From NCBI RefSeq assembly GCF_023065955.2, contig NW_026622997.1, positions 6,000,001 through 6,064,000 of the forward strand: 64,000 nt of DNA. Direction: 5' to 3'. Under the pieces are notes generated by a model that made no database searches, was not told where the DNA came from, and saw only the letters and a list, made by a program, of their open reading frames with translations. The DNA is from Ursus arctos (lineage: Eukaryota; Chordata; Mammalia; Carnivora; Ursidae). Both the position numbers and the translations under genes were made by a program. Shown here piece after piece: positions 10,801 to 22,143 of the stretch. Position 1 is the first letter of the stretch. Every line of letters begins with the position of its first letter.

Positions 10801-11200
10801 GTTTGAAATATTAGATAGCTATGATAGAGGATCATAAAGCAAAAGTTGTTCTAAATGTTTATTTAAAATATCTTCTGTTTATTAACAATACCTGTGAAAT
10901 TCCTAATTAATGCAAATAAGGCTTTAACTAATAATGGATCAAAACTTTATTTCCTAAGTGATTTTTTTTAGTGTGTAAAAATAGCATTTATACTTTGAAC
11001 AGTTAAGACATTTTGCTTTTGATGTTGATTGCCACTTTCAAGAATCATAATTTATTAATATAATCCATTTAAATAGATTTGATGTACATAAATCATCTCT
11101 TTTGAAATATTACATTGTTAATAAATATCGAACATGTATACACCTATGTACAGGAAGGAGAAAAAATATTTATGTCCACTGATATTAACAGATATGGTAG
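10801..11200. promoter_or_regulatory. Candidate conserved non-coding block (AT-rich, octamer site)
   Basis: Inference only. The block is repeat-free, AT-rich but not simple-sequence, and contains a perfect POU octamer ATGCAAAT at 10910-10917. This is embedded in homeodomain-like TAAT motifs ('cctaattaa' before it, 'ttaataatgg' style cores after it). Such texture is common in deeply conserved developmental enhancers. No gene context in the window supports a target. Confidence 0.25.
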
Positions 11201-11923
11201 TGCCCTCCTCCTCCTAGTACGCCATCATTCAAATAGTTGTTTCTTATGGAGTCCAAGCTGAAGAGAAAAAAATACATTGGCTGTTAAGTTTCAGTTGTAT
11301 CAAAACTCTACAGTAGTGGAGGGCTTGGCAGAGCCCTAACTGAGCAAGGCAAGTAAGATAAATACAGGGTCTGTGGAGTAGCTGAGAAATAACACAGAGT
11401 TTGCTAGCTACTGCCAAACTCCAGCGGAAGGCTGGGGTTAGTGCAGACTGGGAGCTTAGGGAGCTAAGGCAGGGGTGCAGGCAATAAGGGGGAGGGGCAC
11501 TTTTCTACTCAGCTCTTATTTACTCCACCTCTGATCTGAGGGTCAGTAATAGTGAAGTTAAAAACCAGTTCCGCACACTGAAGAAATCCTGTAAACTCAG
11601 GAGTAGCATTGTTGAATCATGGTGACATGTCTCCCTATTGTTTAAAAACACTCTAATGGATGGAACTTAGCAAATATTGTTAAGAACAGTACCAGCCGGG
11701 CTAACCTGCAGCTTCTCAGACATGTTATTACTTGCTGCTGTGGAGTGTTCCTCAAATAGTTTACTTAGAGAGCCACTAAGCATGTCAGAGACAAGAAGCA
11801 ATGTACCCCTCACTTAAAGAACAATGATTGCTATCAAATACAGGAGATATTTAAAACTAACCAACCAGCCAGTCCCCTCACTCATTCTATTGGCATCATG
11901 CTTAGATTTTCTTTTTCTCTGCC
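11201..11923. other. Unannotated sequence
   Basis: No gene or repeat recognised. Composition is mixed, with a G-rich part near 11400-11500. Confidence 0.45.
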
Positions 11924-11951
11924 TCTCTCTCTCTCTCTCTCTCTCTGTCTC
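11924..11951. repeat. (CT)n microsatellite
   Basis: Short CT run inside 'tctgcctctctctctctctc'. It is not part of a SINE that I can recognise. The Arg/Glu-rich peptide on the minus strand is an artefact. Confidence 0.9.
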
Positions 11952-13129
11952 TGCTGATATATTAAAGGACTTGGTGTTAAAATGGTTTCGGCAGCAGCCT
12001 GTTAAATAGTAGCAGTAGTATCGGTTGGAGAAATAGCTTGATGACTGAATCTGTTTAGCTATCTTAAAAATCAAACCAGTTTTGCTCCCTGGAGAATCTG
12101 ACTGTGTGGGGTTGAAAATCACTCTGAAACTGTACCTGGGTAGATATGTGAGTGGTAGCTGCAGACCTGAGGTGGCAGGCTACTCCCTAAAAGTCAAGTC
12201 TTCAAGTCCAGGGCCAGGACCTGGTCCTTTGGTAAGCAGAGAACAAGGAGAACACAAGGGACCTATTTCCATTCTCATTTATTCCTTCTTTACAGATTGC
12301 AAGGGTTGAAAAAGAGCATTCCAGAAGAAAAAACAGAAAACTTGAAAACAAAGTGAGGCAGACTTTGACATCTTCTAATCACCCTCTTGTGGCACTGATT
12401 TTGGAGAGAAAAGGAGAGTTGCATGTCCAGATATCTTTTTGAGGAATCCAATACTTCTAATATCTGTAGGGTCATGTTATGAGCACTGTAAGGAGCACTC
12501 TGCCCATTGTTCCCTGAAGTCTGACTATTGTCTGCTTGTTCTGTTCTTCCAAATCCTAGCAAACCTGTAACACAACCGTGATGAAGCCCGAAGCTATTAA
12601 GCATCTTTTGAGAGAAAGGAGAAGGATCATTGAGGCCACCGGGTCTTTTCCTATTTTCTCATCATGGCGACCTAGGAAATCTACCCCTGGTTCTATCTAT
12701 CTCAATACACCAAAGTACTGACACCAGAACTCTGTGTCTAATGCTAAAATAGCAAACTCCCTTTTAAGTTTTTAAGTTTTCAATAATTTGTGGAAAATAT
12801 CGGATTTTTATGAAATTTTAGTCTACAGGACTTCATGGAATGCCTTTTTCAGAACACTAAAGGGGGAAAAAAAGAGGCAAGATTGCCTGAGAAGAAGCAG
12901 CATTCAGTTTGCTCTCTCTTCTCTTCTTTCTTCCTTCCCCCTACCCCACTGAGAAATCTACAGACCTGAAACCCGATGATCCTATCTTTCTAAGGTGATA
13001 AGATGACACATTCTTGCTGAGTTGATAACCTGATGCTGTGAATAAGGATACAATCAAATTTCATAGTCATCACCCGAGCCTTGGCAGTGATGCACACTTG
13101 TCTGGATCGTTCCTGAGGGCAAGCTCATG
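11952..13129. other. Unannotated sequence
   Basis: About 1.2 kb with no gene or repeat recognised. A minus-strand frame at 12290-12604 (104 codons) has no family resemblance. Confidence 0.45.
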
Positions 13130-13345
13130 AATGCTTCTCGGAAACACTTCATTTGATCTTCACGGCAATGTTCCAAACAAGCACTGCTTTAGTCCCATTT
13201 ACACGTGAGGAAGGCAAGGCACAGAGAGACAGAACGGTTCCTCCAGGTGACATGGGTAGAAAGGAATGCAACCCATACTGTCCAACCCCCAAGTGCTAGG
13301 CTTGCAGCCTCCTCTTCCATTGCTTCTGCTTTATACACAGACCCT
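13130..13345 (-). repeat. MIR SINE relic
   Basis: Reverse MIR core: 'tttacacgtgaggaaggcaa' then 'ggcacagagagacagaacgg', 'aaggaatgcaacccatactg'. Moderately diverged. Confidence 0.7.
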
Positions 13346-13439
13346 GGCTGAAAACGTTGGCATTACAAGGCATGCGAGAGGATGCTAATGAGTCCACTCT
13401 GGCTGGATGCAAGAATTAAACAGAGTTAACCTGGGTGTT

Positions 13440-13720
13440 CAGCCAGGGTCCAGCAATGAAGGAGGGCTTCACTGAGGAAGAGGAGCTCAGAGCGGTCTTG
13501 AAGAATTGCATTACTTAGCGACAGAAGGGTTTTTAGGCAGATGCAACAAAATCAGCAAAATCATGGAAGCGGTAATGATTAGGGAGCACAGGGAGCGTGG
13601 CACCAAGAGGCAGCACCTGTGAGACAGAATGTACACGGATGACCAGCAGGACACAGGATCGGATTGAGCAGGCAGGGCTCTGGAATACAAGAAATGAAGT
13701 CTAGATCTCACAGTGTGAGC
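13440..13720 (-). repeat. L2 LINE relic
   Basis: Antisense L2 body: 'gagggcttcactgaggaaga' (L2 'ggcctctctgaggagg'), then 'attagggagcacagggagcg' (L2 'aggcagagggaacagc'). Strongly diverged. Confidence 0.5.
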
Positions 13721-13734
13721 AGTGTAAGCACAGT

Positions 13735-13885
13735 AGTTTCCCCATTTGATAATTATTTATTGACGGTATCCTACATATCCTACGTATCAACACTTGTTGG
13801 CGTGGACACAGCGGTGAGTGAACCAGGCTAAGCTCCTGCCCTCACAGACCTCACATTCAAGCAAGGGAGGAAGTGGATGTTAAAG
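13735..13885 (-). repeat. L2 LINE 3' end relic
   Basis: Antisense L2 end: 'ataattatttattgacggta', then 'gacacagcggtgagtgaacc', 'cctgccctcacagacctcac'. These match the 'tatttattgagcacctac' / 'atacagcagtgaacaaaac' / 'cctgccctcatggagctt' series. Confidence 0.7.
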
Positions 13886-14059
13886 AAGCTTCATAAGTCA
13901 AATAGAGTTCACCTTTAGTTGACTCTCTATTTCCAGAGACATCTGTCTCCCCTTCTACCAAATCTCCAAATGACAATGGCCTGAAGATGTCTGTTTCAAA
14001 TGCCAGTTTCCACCTTGCCTTCCACATATCAACTCCCATCTCTCTTAGGCTAAAGAAGC

Positions 14060-14265
14060 ACAATATATTTGTGCTGGGGGTAAATTCAGAACTCAGTTAG
14101 TAAATGCTATTCACTTCAGAGATGAAGAAACTGAAGGCCCAGAGAGGTGACTTCACTGGTGTAAAGTCACACAGAGAATTGGTGGCAGAATTAGAATTAG
14201 GTTCATTTCCAGATCCACTCATACCTAACCCGGGGCTCTTTTCACTATGCCATTCACCTCCCGGT
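14060..14265 (-). repeat. MIR SINE relic
   Basis: Reverse MIR: 'cagagatgaagaaactgaag', 'gcccagagaggtgacttcac', 'gtaaagtcacacagagaatt', 'ggtggcagaattagaattag'. One of the clearer MIR copies in the window. Confidence 0.85.
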
Positions 14266-15065
14266 CATGCCTTTTATTCTTTTTGCCTCTAATCTTTCTC
14301 TTCTGGAAAACTCACAGTGAGAAGGATGACTTTCCTTATACTGCATTCCTCGCTCTCTGGGACAGAGCAGATTCTCCGTCTTCCAGCCAGCAAGATTGAA
14401 GATGGCGGCTACCACATACGGACAAATTTTACAGCCTCCTTGCTGCCCTGGAAACCGGGTAATGGCCGGAGCTCATGAAGATAGAAATCGGGGCAGAGCC
14501 AGGAAGATTTAGGGACAAGAGTTCCTGTGTAAATGGTTTCCTAAAGGGAGAAAAGTCCTCTAACAATGTGAATAATGACCTCTCCATTTATGTTTGACAA
14601 ACAGGAATTTTTACACGGAAGGTTTATACAGAGAAGCCACAAACAACCAGTGTTATAATGACCCCCACACAACCCCTTGCATAATGCTCTGGAAATGCAC
14701 TGAGAGTTCTGGAGAAGGTCCAAAATAAGCTGCGTGGCAAGAGGAAGCACGTCTTGGCCTCAGACATTCAGCAGAATCACGCAGACTCCTGAAGAGTCCA
14801 CCATGCAAAGCCTGCCTGCATCTGGTCTCTTACTATTCTCAGTGCAGAGGAAACACAGAGGTCTGAAGTGAGTAATTTAAAAGGTAACTCTTGATCCAGG
14901 ACCACAGAAAGACTCAACTGAAACAAGTAGCCCAAAGAAGATACCATATAACGTTCATTAAACAAAATCGATCCTTTTGGGTTCCTTGCTGGTCTAGATG
15001 GCTTGTTCATTTGGTTTGACTTCAACAGCCTGTTATCTCTACTTCAGTTTTCAGAAAACCCAAGC
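14266..15065. other. Unannotated sequence with a YY1-like site
   Basis: No gene recognised. The only notable short motif is the YY1-type site listed separately. Confidence 0.4.
14399..14409 (+). promoter_or_regulatory. YY1-like binding motif
   Basis: Perfect AAGATGGCGGC, the extended high-affinity YY1 core, followed by TACC. YY1 sites of this kind usually sit at promoters or in L1/LTR 5' regions. Here there is no CpG island around it and no transcript start evidence. Whether it is occupied is unknown. Confidence 0.4.
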
Positions 15066-15127
15066 AAGGTTCTTCCCCAGAGGCCAAGTGCTCATCAAGG
15101 TTCTCCCCCAGAGGCCAAGTGCTCATC
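15066..15127. repeat. 31-bp tandem duplication
   Basis: Two head-to-tail 31-bp units (15066-15096 and 15097-15127) beginning 'aaggttct' and ending 'gccaagtgctcatc'. They differ at one position, with a partial third unit 'taggttctc' after them. A simple local duplication. Confidence 0.95.
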
Positions 15128-15604
15128 TAGGTTCTCATAGACTCAGCATTAGGCTGTGCTCTGGGATTAAGAAATATCAGTGAGATTCTCAAATATTCTT
15201 GCTTGACAACATCTCCCACTCAAAGGGGCCCCGAAAACCACCCCACTAGAATCAAAGCCCTAACGTTTGCAAGCTCATCGTTTATTGCTTTTTCAGTTGG
15301 CCTGTTGAAAGATAAATTACAGGGGGAAATAAAAACAACACATTGCCCTCAGCAGATTATTCTTTACTGAACAATACCTTGTCTTTTAACACTCCTCTTA
15401 AGAAATAGCTTTCTGCCTGTGGGTTCTCTTGTTGTGCTATACCCTAGATAGCCTACACACCTCTAAACTTTCAAAAGCAAAGCCCATGATTTCACAGACC
15501 CAGAAACGTTTATTTTCTCTTAGCCAATAACATATGCTTGGGTCTATGCCAACTCCATACTAGAGTCACAAGATTATAATGAAGCATGAAGTTAAGAATA
15601 ATAG
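15128..15604. other. Unannotated sequence
   Basis: No gene or repeat recognised. Confidence 0.45.
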
Positions 15605-15785
15605 ATTAGGGAGAGTTAAAAGAAACCTATAGCCCATTTAGACCAACCCCTTTCTTTGACAAAGGAGTTCCCTGATCCAGAGAGGTTAAGGGTTTACTGC
15701 AAGACACCCTGGCTGGTGGAAGGCAGAGTTAGCGTTTGAAGCTATGTCCTCTGATCCCCAACTTTGTAGGGCTCTTGCCTAGAAA
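15605..15785 (-). repeat. MIR SINE relic
   Basis: Reverse MIR-like core: 'ccagagaggttaagggttta', 'ctggtggaaggcagagttag', then a tail near 'tgtcctctgatccccaac'. Diverged. Confidence 0.6.
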
Positions 15786-17000
15786 TCACACTGCCATGTG
15801 AACAGATAGGAAAGCCAGGGGGAAAAAAGGGCAGGTCCTGTTCCCTGAAGAATACTCACATTTTCTTTGGGCCAGTTTCCTTTGCAATTATCCTTAAGTA
15901 AATATCCAGAAATAAATTAAATACAGCCCAGTGGTTCTTCCAAGGAATTCAAAATCCTATCCTGGATATTATCTAAGCAAGAAGGAACAAACTATTGAAT
16001 GTTTCCTGGAAAACATAAATATGACATGGAACTATAAAATTATATTTCATCATATGTCTTTCCTGTTTGAGAAATCTTAGTGACTGAAAAAAAGGTGTCA
16101 TTTGAGAGAGCCAGCAAAAATGTATCTCTTTGCAGACGTTGACATGATAAGAATGAGAAGAAGAGAGGTAAGTTACAAAAGAAAGAGACAAAGTCTAAAT
16201 GTCTGGGCCAACTTTTCCCTGAGAGATAAGTTCTGGGTTTATCATTCTTCAAAATGCCATATATAATTACCATCTCTCTTTGCCCATAGAGGGCATGCCC
16301 GGGAGGCTCTGGTGCAACAGGAATTTAAAATGTGGTCATTTCAGGGCCAAGATGCCTGAAGACCTCATCAGTTACTATGCTCAGCCTGCTGTTTGGGGCA
16401 CTGTGTGGGATTTCGGTGGGGCCCGTTTCCTGAGAATGAAAGCTTGTCTTCTGGAAGTGACACACAGGGACCACCTGCAGGCGATGTTTATAAATCCACC
16501 GCAGGGACTGACTGATCTTACAATGGGACCGTGTAATGTAAACATTTCATTATTCTACAAAGGACTATGCACAATGACACCTAAGGTCCTCTAAGAGTAG
16601 GTCTGTGGAGTTACGATGGGAAAACGCCACTCACACAGAGACAGAGCCTTGTTCCTTTGAAGCAGTCTGAATATTAACTTCACCCACATAAAAATGGCGT
16701 TTTAACGGGAGGATTGTTTTTAATCTCTTTAGATATCTAAAATAAAATTAAGACAGAACCCAGAGCTCCACATTTCCTAAATGCGGGGATTAATCTGTTT
16801 CAACAGAAGCTCTTGGTATGCGTGTGAATGTGTGTATCTCTGAGCGTGTGGGTGTGCACATCCTTTGAGGTTTGCTTATTTGGTAGCATTCATTTACAAA
16901 GCACACACCCAGAGAATTTTATTATGTGACATACTAGAAGGTAGGAGGTAGAAAGGGAATTAATATTTCCCTGGTAATAGCAGGCAGGTGAAATTAAGTA
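15786..17000. other. Unannotated sequence
   Basis: About 1.2 kb with no recognised gene or repeat apart from a weak TG-rich patch near 16820-16860. A plus-strand frame at 16280-16594 (104 codons) has no family resemblance. Confidence 0.45.
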
Positions 17001-17085
17001 TGAGGAAGGAAGGAAGGAAGGAAGGAAGGAAGGAAGGAAGGAAGGAAGGAAGGAAGGAAGGAAAAGGAGGAAGGAAGGAAGGGCA
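17001..17085. repeat. (GGAA)n microsatellite
   Basis: About 20 tandem GGAA/AAGG units, nearly pure, with an interruption near 17060-17070. A polypurine tract of this type can bind ETS-family factors and form triplex DNA. The peptides predicted across it are artefacts. Confidence 0.97.
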
Positions 17086-17239
17086 GGAAGAAAAATAAGG
17101 AAGAATAACTTTTGGCTATCCGAGGTAAGCAGCAATGAATACTACTGTTTCACACTCCTGAAAATAGCCTGGCAGAGTTTTTTGAGAGGGAATCAATTGC
17201 TTTTAACCTAATATAATCCATTCAGTGCTTATTAGGCCT
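17086..17239. other. Unannotated spacer between microsatellites
   Basis: Short unique-looking sequence with nothing recognised. Confidence 0.4.
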
Positions 17240-17240
17240 C

Positions 17241-17279
<39 letters not shown>

Positions 17280-17281
17280 AA
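17240..17281. repeat. (AAAT)n microsatellite
   Basis: Ten pure AAAT units. It is not attached to a recognisable SINE body on its left, so it is a free-standing tetranucleotide repeat or the last remnant of a SINE tail. Confidence 0.97.
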
Positions 17282-18250
17282 TCAGTTGGTGTAGGAACAA
17301 CTTGAAAGTAGTGCTAACTTCTACACCAAACAGACCTAAAGAAATGAGTTTTAGATCCTGTTTAGAGCTGAGTTCTTTCTAGAAAGGGCGGGAAAGCAGA
17401 CAACAAGCCCTTCAATTGTGTCCAAGTGCCTTTAGGAGAGGGGGTGTTAGCAGTAAAGAGAGAGGGATGATTCCACTGAAATAAAATTACCCTATATTTG
17501 GGAGTAAACAAATTCCACATGGCACTGAGATTTATGACCACTGGGATCGCCTGTGGGAACTTGTACGGCTCAGACACTACAAACTATTTTCCTGTTGTAG
17601 CCATAACATAACTACTACAGGTGATTACACATCTACAAACGGAAAAATAAACTATGAACAAGGCCTCACTTCACGTTGCATCAAAGGCTCTAGAACAGCA
17701 TTGGAACAGGAACAGGAAGGTGCAGAGTGCGGTGTGCTGACTCACCACTGGTGCCTCTCCAGTGTTGGGAAGTCTGTTTCTTCCTGCCTTAAAGTTGTAA
17801 TAATAGAGAAGAGTAAAATCAATTTTAAAAGGAAAGACAGAAGACTTACTTTACCAAAAAATATAGATTTTGGAGTAAATTTCAGTATGATATCAGACTA
17901 TTCAAAATGAAATTTAGTTTTAAATAGGCTGATGACTTACGGGATGTGTTTTGGGGAAGATGAAGACCTCTAAATCGGGAGTGAAGGGTCTGAACTTCTG
18001 GGTTGGTGATCATAATGAGAAAAATAGGAATTGGAGCAGGGAAGAGGCGTGCTGCTGTAGGTTTGGTATTGTCTGTATTCATCTCTCTTTTAAAGGGCAG
18101 AACATGCTAAACTCGTGACATGAAAATCAGGACCACTGACTCAAGCAGGAAGCTAACAACAGATCAAAGCACACTTCTGAGACAAGGCGGAAAGCCATCG
18201 GCAGCTTTATTTGATGCCATGTGGAGAGACCCCACTGCAGGAAGCGTGTA
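17282..18250. other. Unannotated sequence
   Basis: AT-rich DNA with no recognised gene or repeat. Confidence 0.45.
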
Positions 18251-18750
18251 CAGACGGTCCCCGACTTAACAATGGTTCAACTTACAAGTGTTTGACTTTG
18301 TAATGGTGCAAAAGCAATGCACATGCCGTAGAAACCATACTTCGGAGTTTGAATTTTGATTTTTTCCCCTGGCTCGTGATAGCGGAACAATTGTCTCTCC
18401 TGATGCTGGGTAGTGGCTGCAAGTCCCGGTCAGCCATGATCAGGAGCTGAACAACAGATATCCCTACAACCATTCTGTTACCCACACAACTATTCTGTTT
18501 TTCAGTTTCAGTGCAGTATTCCCTAAATTACATGAGCTAGTCAATACTTGTTATAAAATAGGCTTTATGTTAAATGATTTTGCCCAACGGTAAGCAAATG
18601 TAAATGTTCTGAGCACGTTTAAGATAGGCTAGGCTAAACTTTATGATTGTCAATAGGCTAAGTGTATTAAATATATTTTTGACTTAAGGTATTTTCAACT
18701 TACAATGGATTTATGGGTATGTAACCCCATCACAGCTCAAGGAAGGTATG
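18251..18750 (+). mobile_element. Palindromic Tc1/mariner-type (Tigger-like) DNA transposon relic
   Basis: About 500 bases flanked by TA on both sides (18249-18250 and 18751-18752). The left end reads cagacggtccccgactta. The right end, reverse-complemented, reads cataccttccttgagctgtg, a diverged inverted repeat. Inside, 'gataggctaggctaaacttt' and 'tattttcaacttacaatgga' match a common non-autonomous element that I cannot name with certainty. No transposase frame is present. Confidence 0.7.
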
Positions 18751-18793
18751 TAGTTGACCCTTAAAAAAATTCTGATAAAAGAACTTAAATGAG

Positions 18794-19012
18794 GGGCGCC
18801 TAGGTGGCTCAGCTGGTGAAGCATCTGCCTTTGGCTGAGGTCGTGATCTCAGGGTCCGGGGACTGAGCCCAGTGTCAGTTTCCCTGCTCAGCCGGGAGCC
18901 TGCTTCCCCCGCTCCCTCTGCTGCTCCCCCTACCTGTGCTCTCTCTCTCTCCCTCTCTTGCACTATCAAATAAATAAATAAAATCTTAAAAAAAAAAAAA
19001 AAAGAAGAAGAA
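18794..19012 (+). mobile_element. Can-SINE (SINEC)
   Basis: Full-length forward copy: head 'ggggcgcctaggtggctcag', the 'gatctcagggtccggggact' middle, CT-rich stretch, 'aaataaataaataaaatctt' and a long A tail ending in gaagaag units. Target duplication: gaacttaaatgag (18781-18793) and gaatttaaatgag (19013-19025). Confidence 0.97.
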
Positions 19013-19025
19013 GAATTTAAATGAG

Positions 19026-20029
19026 ACCGTGTGAACTCTGAGTTCCTGGTTGTTGGCATTTCTAAGGCTCAGACTCATCCCTGAACCATGATTCAGAGCA
19101 AATGAGGTTTTGCAAAAATGGAAGCTACAAGGGCAATGAGAGAGGTCCTGATGGGAAGATGTAGTCTTTCTCTCCTGTATCCCTAGGATCCTATCCAATG
19201 ACTGAGACATGATGGGAATTCACTAAAAATGTTGATTAAATGGAAGAACAAATAAACAATGAATGAATGAATGCATGAATGAATGCACGAATGAATATTG
19301 TGAAGGATATAAAAGGATTGTATAATATAGTCAATACAATTAAGGAGCTTACACTCAAGTTGAAGAGAAAATTACAAACAAAATTAAGAGCTACACAAGA
19401 AAGTGGAGTGTCTTCTTTGCCCTACATACCATCTCTTTCTTAGGAAACCTACCACACCCACATCCACCCCCCTCCCCCCCCGCCAGGGTATGGCCCTAGG
19501 CTTCTATGTTCTGTTTCATGAAACACCATCCACCCTCTAAGCCAAGCTCATTGGACTAAAGGAAGGATTTGATACAATGCAAGGCAGTGCCCTGGCACGA
19601 AAGTGTTCTCCCCGAATGGGGCAGATCAGATTCTATTCTCCAGAAACTGAGATAATTAAGTGGCAAATACTGGGAGTGGAAGCTGAAAAGATGCTGACAG
19701 AGGCACAAGCAAGTCAATACCACGAGGATTCTAGAGTTGGAGGAGGCATAAAGTATGACCAAACGGAGTAAATTTTGAGAAAAGATGTAGAAATCAATAA
19801 TACATAAAGTACAAAAATACATGGAAAGAGGGTGAGACAGAGCTTGAATCATGGTGAACGTAGTGCTCTGGAGTGATGAACCAGAATCTCCTGCTGAAAA
19901 CGTTCTGGAGCGGAATCACCTTTCAGGTTTAATTTCTGTGAGGCCAAATTTTACTATTTTGCAATTTCTCTTCTCAAATTTCCATGGGATTCAGTTATAT
20001 CAGTTATAATTCTTTAGAAATTAGGTGGT
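19026..20029. other. Unannotated; short (GAAT)n patch at about 19258-19297
   Basis: A degenerate (GAAT) tetranucleotide stretch is visible. A C-rich patch lies near 19465-19485. No gene recognised; overlapping frames at 19556-19852 look like chance. Confidence 0.5.
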
Positions 20030-20510
20030 TAGAACCAAAAGGTTGTTAAATATCCAGAGTTGGTGGAAGTGTGGGAAAAAACCCTTGCTTACACTTTGGT
20101 AGAAACGCATGTTGGTACCAACATTCTGAGGCAGTATATCCATTTTAAGGGCAGGGAAGGGAAGTATCTATCATAATTTAAGAGTTGTAGACCTTTGACA
20201 CTACCCATGAGAAATCTAAGATCATAAGTCTATAAACCTAGGAATGTAGGAATTAACAGTTTAGGAATGTATCTCACAAATAACAGTTTTATATCCACAG
20301 ATATTCAAAGGTTGTAACAGAAAAATAGAAAAATGGTAGAAACACTAGCTTTCCATCAGTAAGGGAAATCTTAAATGAACTACAGTTTATCCATATTATG
20401 GAATGTTTGATCCTCTGAAAAACATAAGGTAGATTGTGCTGTACTGACATGGGAAAAAATGATATATTGTTATATTTAAAAAGCAGGAAGCAGTGAGAGC
20501 AGACAGTTAT
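20030..20510 (+). repeat. Old L1 (L1M-type) 3' fragment
   Basis: Forward ORF2 C-terminal/3' UTR sequence: 'gttggtggaagtgtgggaaa', 'tttggtagaaacgcatgttg', 'gtatctcacaaataacagtt', 'actagctttccatcagtaag', 'tttatccatattatggaatg', 'actgacatgggaaaaaatga' in the L1 order. No open frame survives. Confidence 0.7.
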
Positions 20511-20529
20511 TTGCCTCTCCAGTAGCCTC

Positions 20530-20995
20530 CTCTTCATTGGTATTGCCTCCATCCTAAATAAGCCAGGATAATCACACTAATACGAGTGATTGGATTAAGA
20601 ATGGACTAATGACCCAGTCCAGGTCATTAAAACCTGAGAAACCTGCTAGGAAGCTTCTGAGAAAGGTTATTTGGGTTTTCTCCCTCTAATAAAGAGAAAC
20701 AGGAAAAGACTGTCTTCTCCCACTAAATGTTTAGTATCTGCCTACGACGGCTAGAACTACAGTGACCATCACTGACCTGTGATGGACAAGCCGAGTACAA
20801 AACTCACATATACAGAAGGAAGGGGTGAATGTGGAAGCAATTTGAGTCCTAAATGATATTGAGCTACTGAATTAACCTGGGGCAGACTTAGCTTGGGACT
20901 TCTTATTATGTGAAGTAATACATTTTCTCGACTGTTTAAGAGTCATTGAGTCTGGGTTTTGTTTTACCAGCAGCCCAAAGCATCCTAACAAATAT
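20530..20995 (+). repeat. MLT1-like (ERVL-MaLR) LTR relic
   Basis: Order of features resembles an MLT1 LTR: 'ggattaagaatggactaatg' 'acccagtccaggtcatt' near the left, 'ggttttgttttaccagcagc' 'ccaaagcatcctaacaaata' at the right end. It is a solo, strongly decayed LTR with no internal genes. Confidence 0.55.
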
Positions 20996-21019
20996 AGTGT
21001 GTACATAAAATACATACTT

Positions 21020-21135
<116 letters not shown>

Positions 21136-21549
21136 TTTTTTTTTAACAGTGAAAGTGTATCAATTTTGCAAATAAAGGTGAGGGAAGAGCTGTGTCTTCT
21201 GCCAGAGATCTCATACCTAGATTATAACCAGATCCGCCCTGGTCCATTAGTGGATGGCAAGTAAGATTATCAAAGAATGCTGCGGAGATCTGGGGTGCAG
21301 GGCGTGGCATGGGGATTAGTAAGTCCAGGTTCTCAAGCACCAGCTGTCTAACTTTGAATTGTTCTCATAACCTCTCTATCAATTTTTTTCATCTCCTAAA
21401 TAGGGTTAGTAATAGAAGTCCAGCAGCCCAGCTCAGACTAGCAAAGGACATGTGAAGCACAAACAAGGCAATTGGATAACTGTGCTTCCAGAACTATAAA
21501 GCCCTACAATATATGGGAGGTACTGCTGTCATCATCATCATCGTCGTCA
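21136..21549. other. Unannotated; ends in a (TCA)n run
   Basis: No gene recognised. At 21530-21549 a (TCA)/(TCG) trinucleotide run abuts the LTR. Confidence 0.45.
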
Positions 21550-22143
21550 TGGCTATGATCTGCATATTTGTGCTTCCTCAAGATTCGTATGTTGAAGGCT
21601 AATGCTCAACGTGATAGTATTAAGAGGAGGGAGGTTTGGGGTGCCTGGGTGGCTCATTCAGTTAAGCAGCTGACTCTTGATTTTGGCTCAGGTCACGATC
21701 TTGGGGTGTAGGATCAAGCCCCGCATCAGGCTCCATGTTCAGCAGGGAGTCTGCTTGAGATTTTCTCTCCCTCTCCCTCTTCTTCCCCCTGAGTGTGCTC
21801 TCTCTCTCTCTTTCCCTCTCTCTCAAATAAATAAATAAATCTTAAAAAAAAAAAAGGTGGTAGATTTGAGGGGTGATTAGTTCATGAGGATGGCGCCCTT
21901 ACGAATGAAATTACTGTCCTTACAAATGAGACCACAGAGGGCTATCTAGCTGCTTCGAGAGCTATCATGTGAGGGAAGAATGAGAAGTCTGAGACCTGGA
22001 AAAGAGCCCTCACCAGAACTCAACCACGCTGGCACCCTGATCTGGGACTTCTAGCCTTCAGAACTTTAAGAAATAAATTTGTGTTGTTTATAAGGTACCC
22101 AGTCTCTGGTGTTTTGTCATAGCAACCCTAATTGACTAAGACA
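21550..22143 (+). repeat. MaLR (MST/MLT1-type) solo LTR, split by a SINE
   Basis: Left part to 21637: 'agattcgtatgttgaaggct', 'acgtgatagtattaagagga'. Right part from 21856: 'ggtgattagttcatgaggat', 'cctggaaaagagccctcacc', 'agaaataaatttgtgttgtt', 'attgactaagaca'. These are in the order of an ERVL-MaLR LTR, with its AATAAA signal at about 22072. It is a solo LTR with no internal region. GTCA occurs immediately on both sides (21546-21549, 22144-22147), and TCA repeats flank both ends, so it apparently landed in a (TCA)n tract. Confidence 0.8.
21638..21855 (+). mobile_element. Can-SINE (SINEC) inside the MaLR LTR
   Basis: Forward full-length SINE with head 'ggggtgcctgggtggctcat', middle 'cacgatcttggggtgtagga', pyrimidine-rich stretch and AATAAATAAATAAATC plus A tail. 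The LTR halves on each side join cleanly when it is removed. The target duplication is short or degraded (gaggtttg versus gtagatttga). Confidence 0.95.

Noticed and set aside
21550..22143. Possible intact endogenous retrovirus
   Set aside because: Only one LTR is present, with no internal region or paired LTR nearby, so it is a solo LTR relic.
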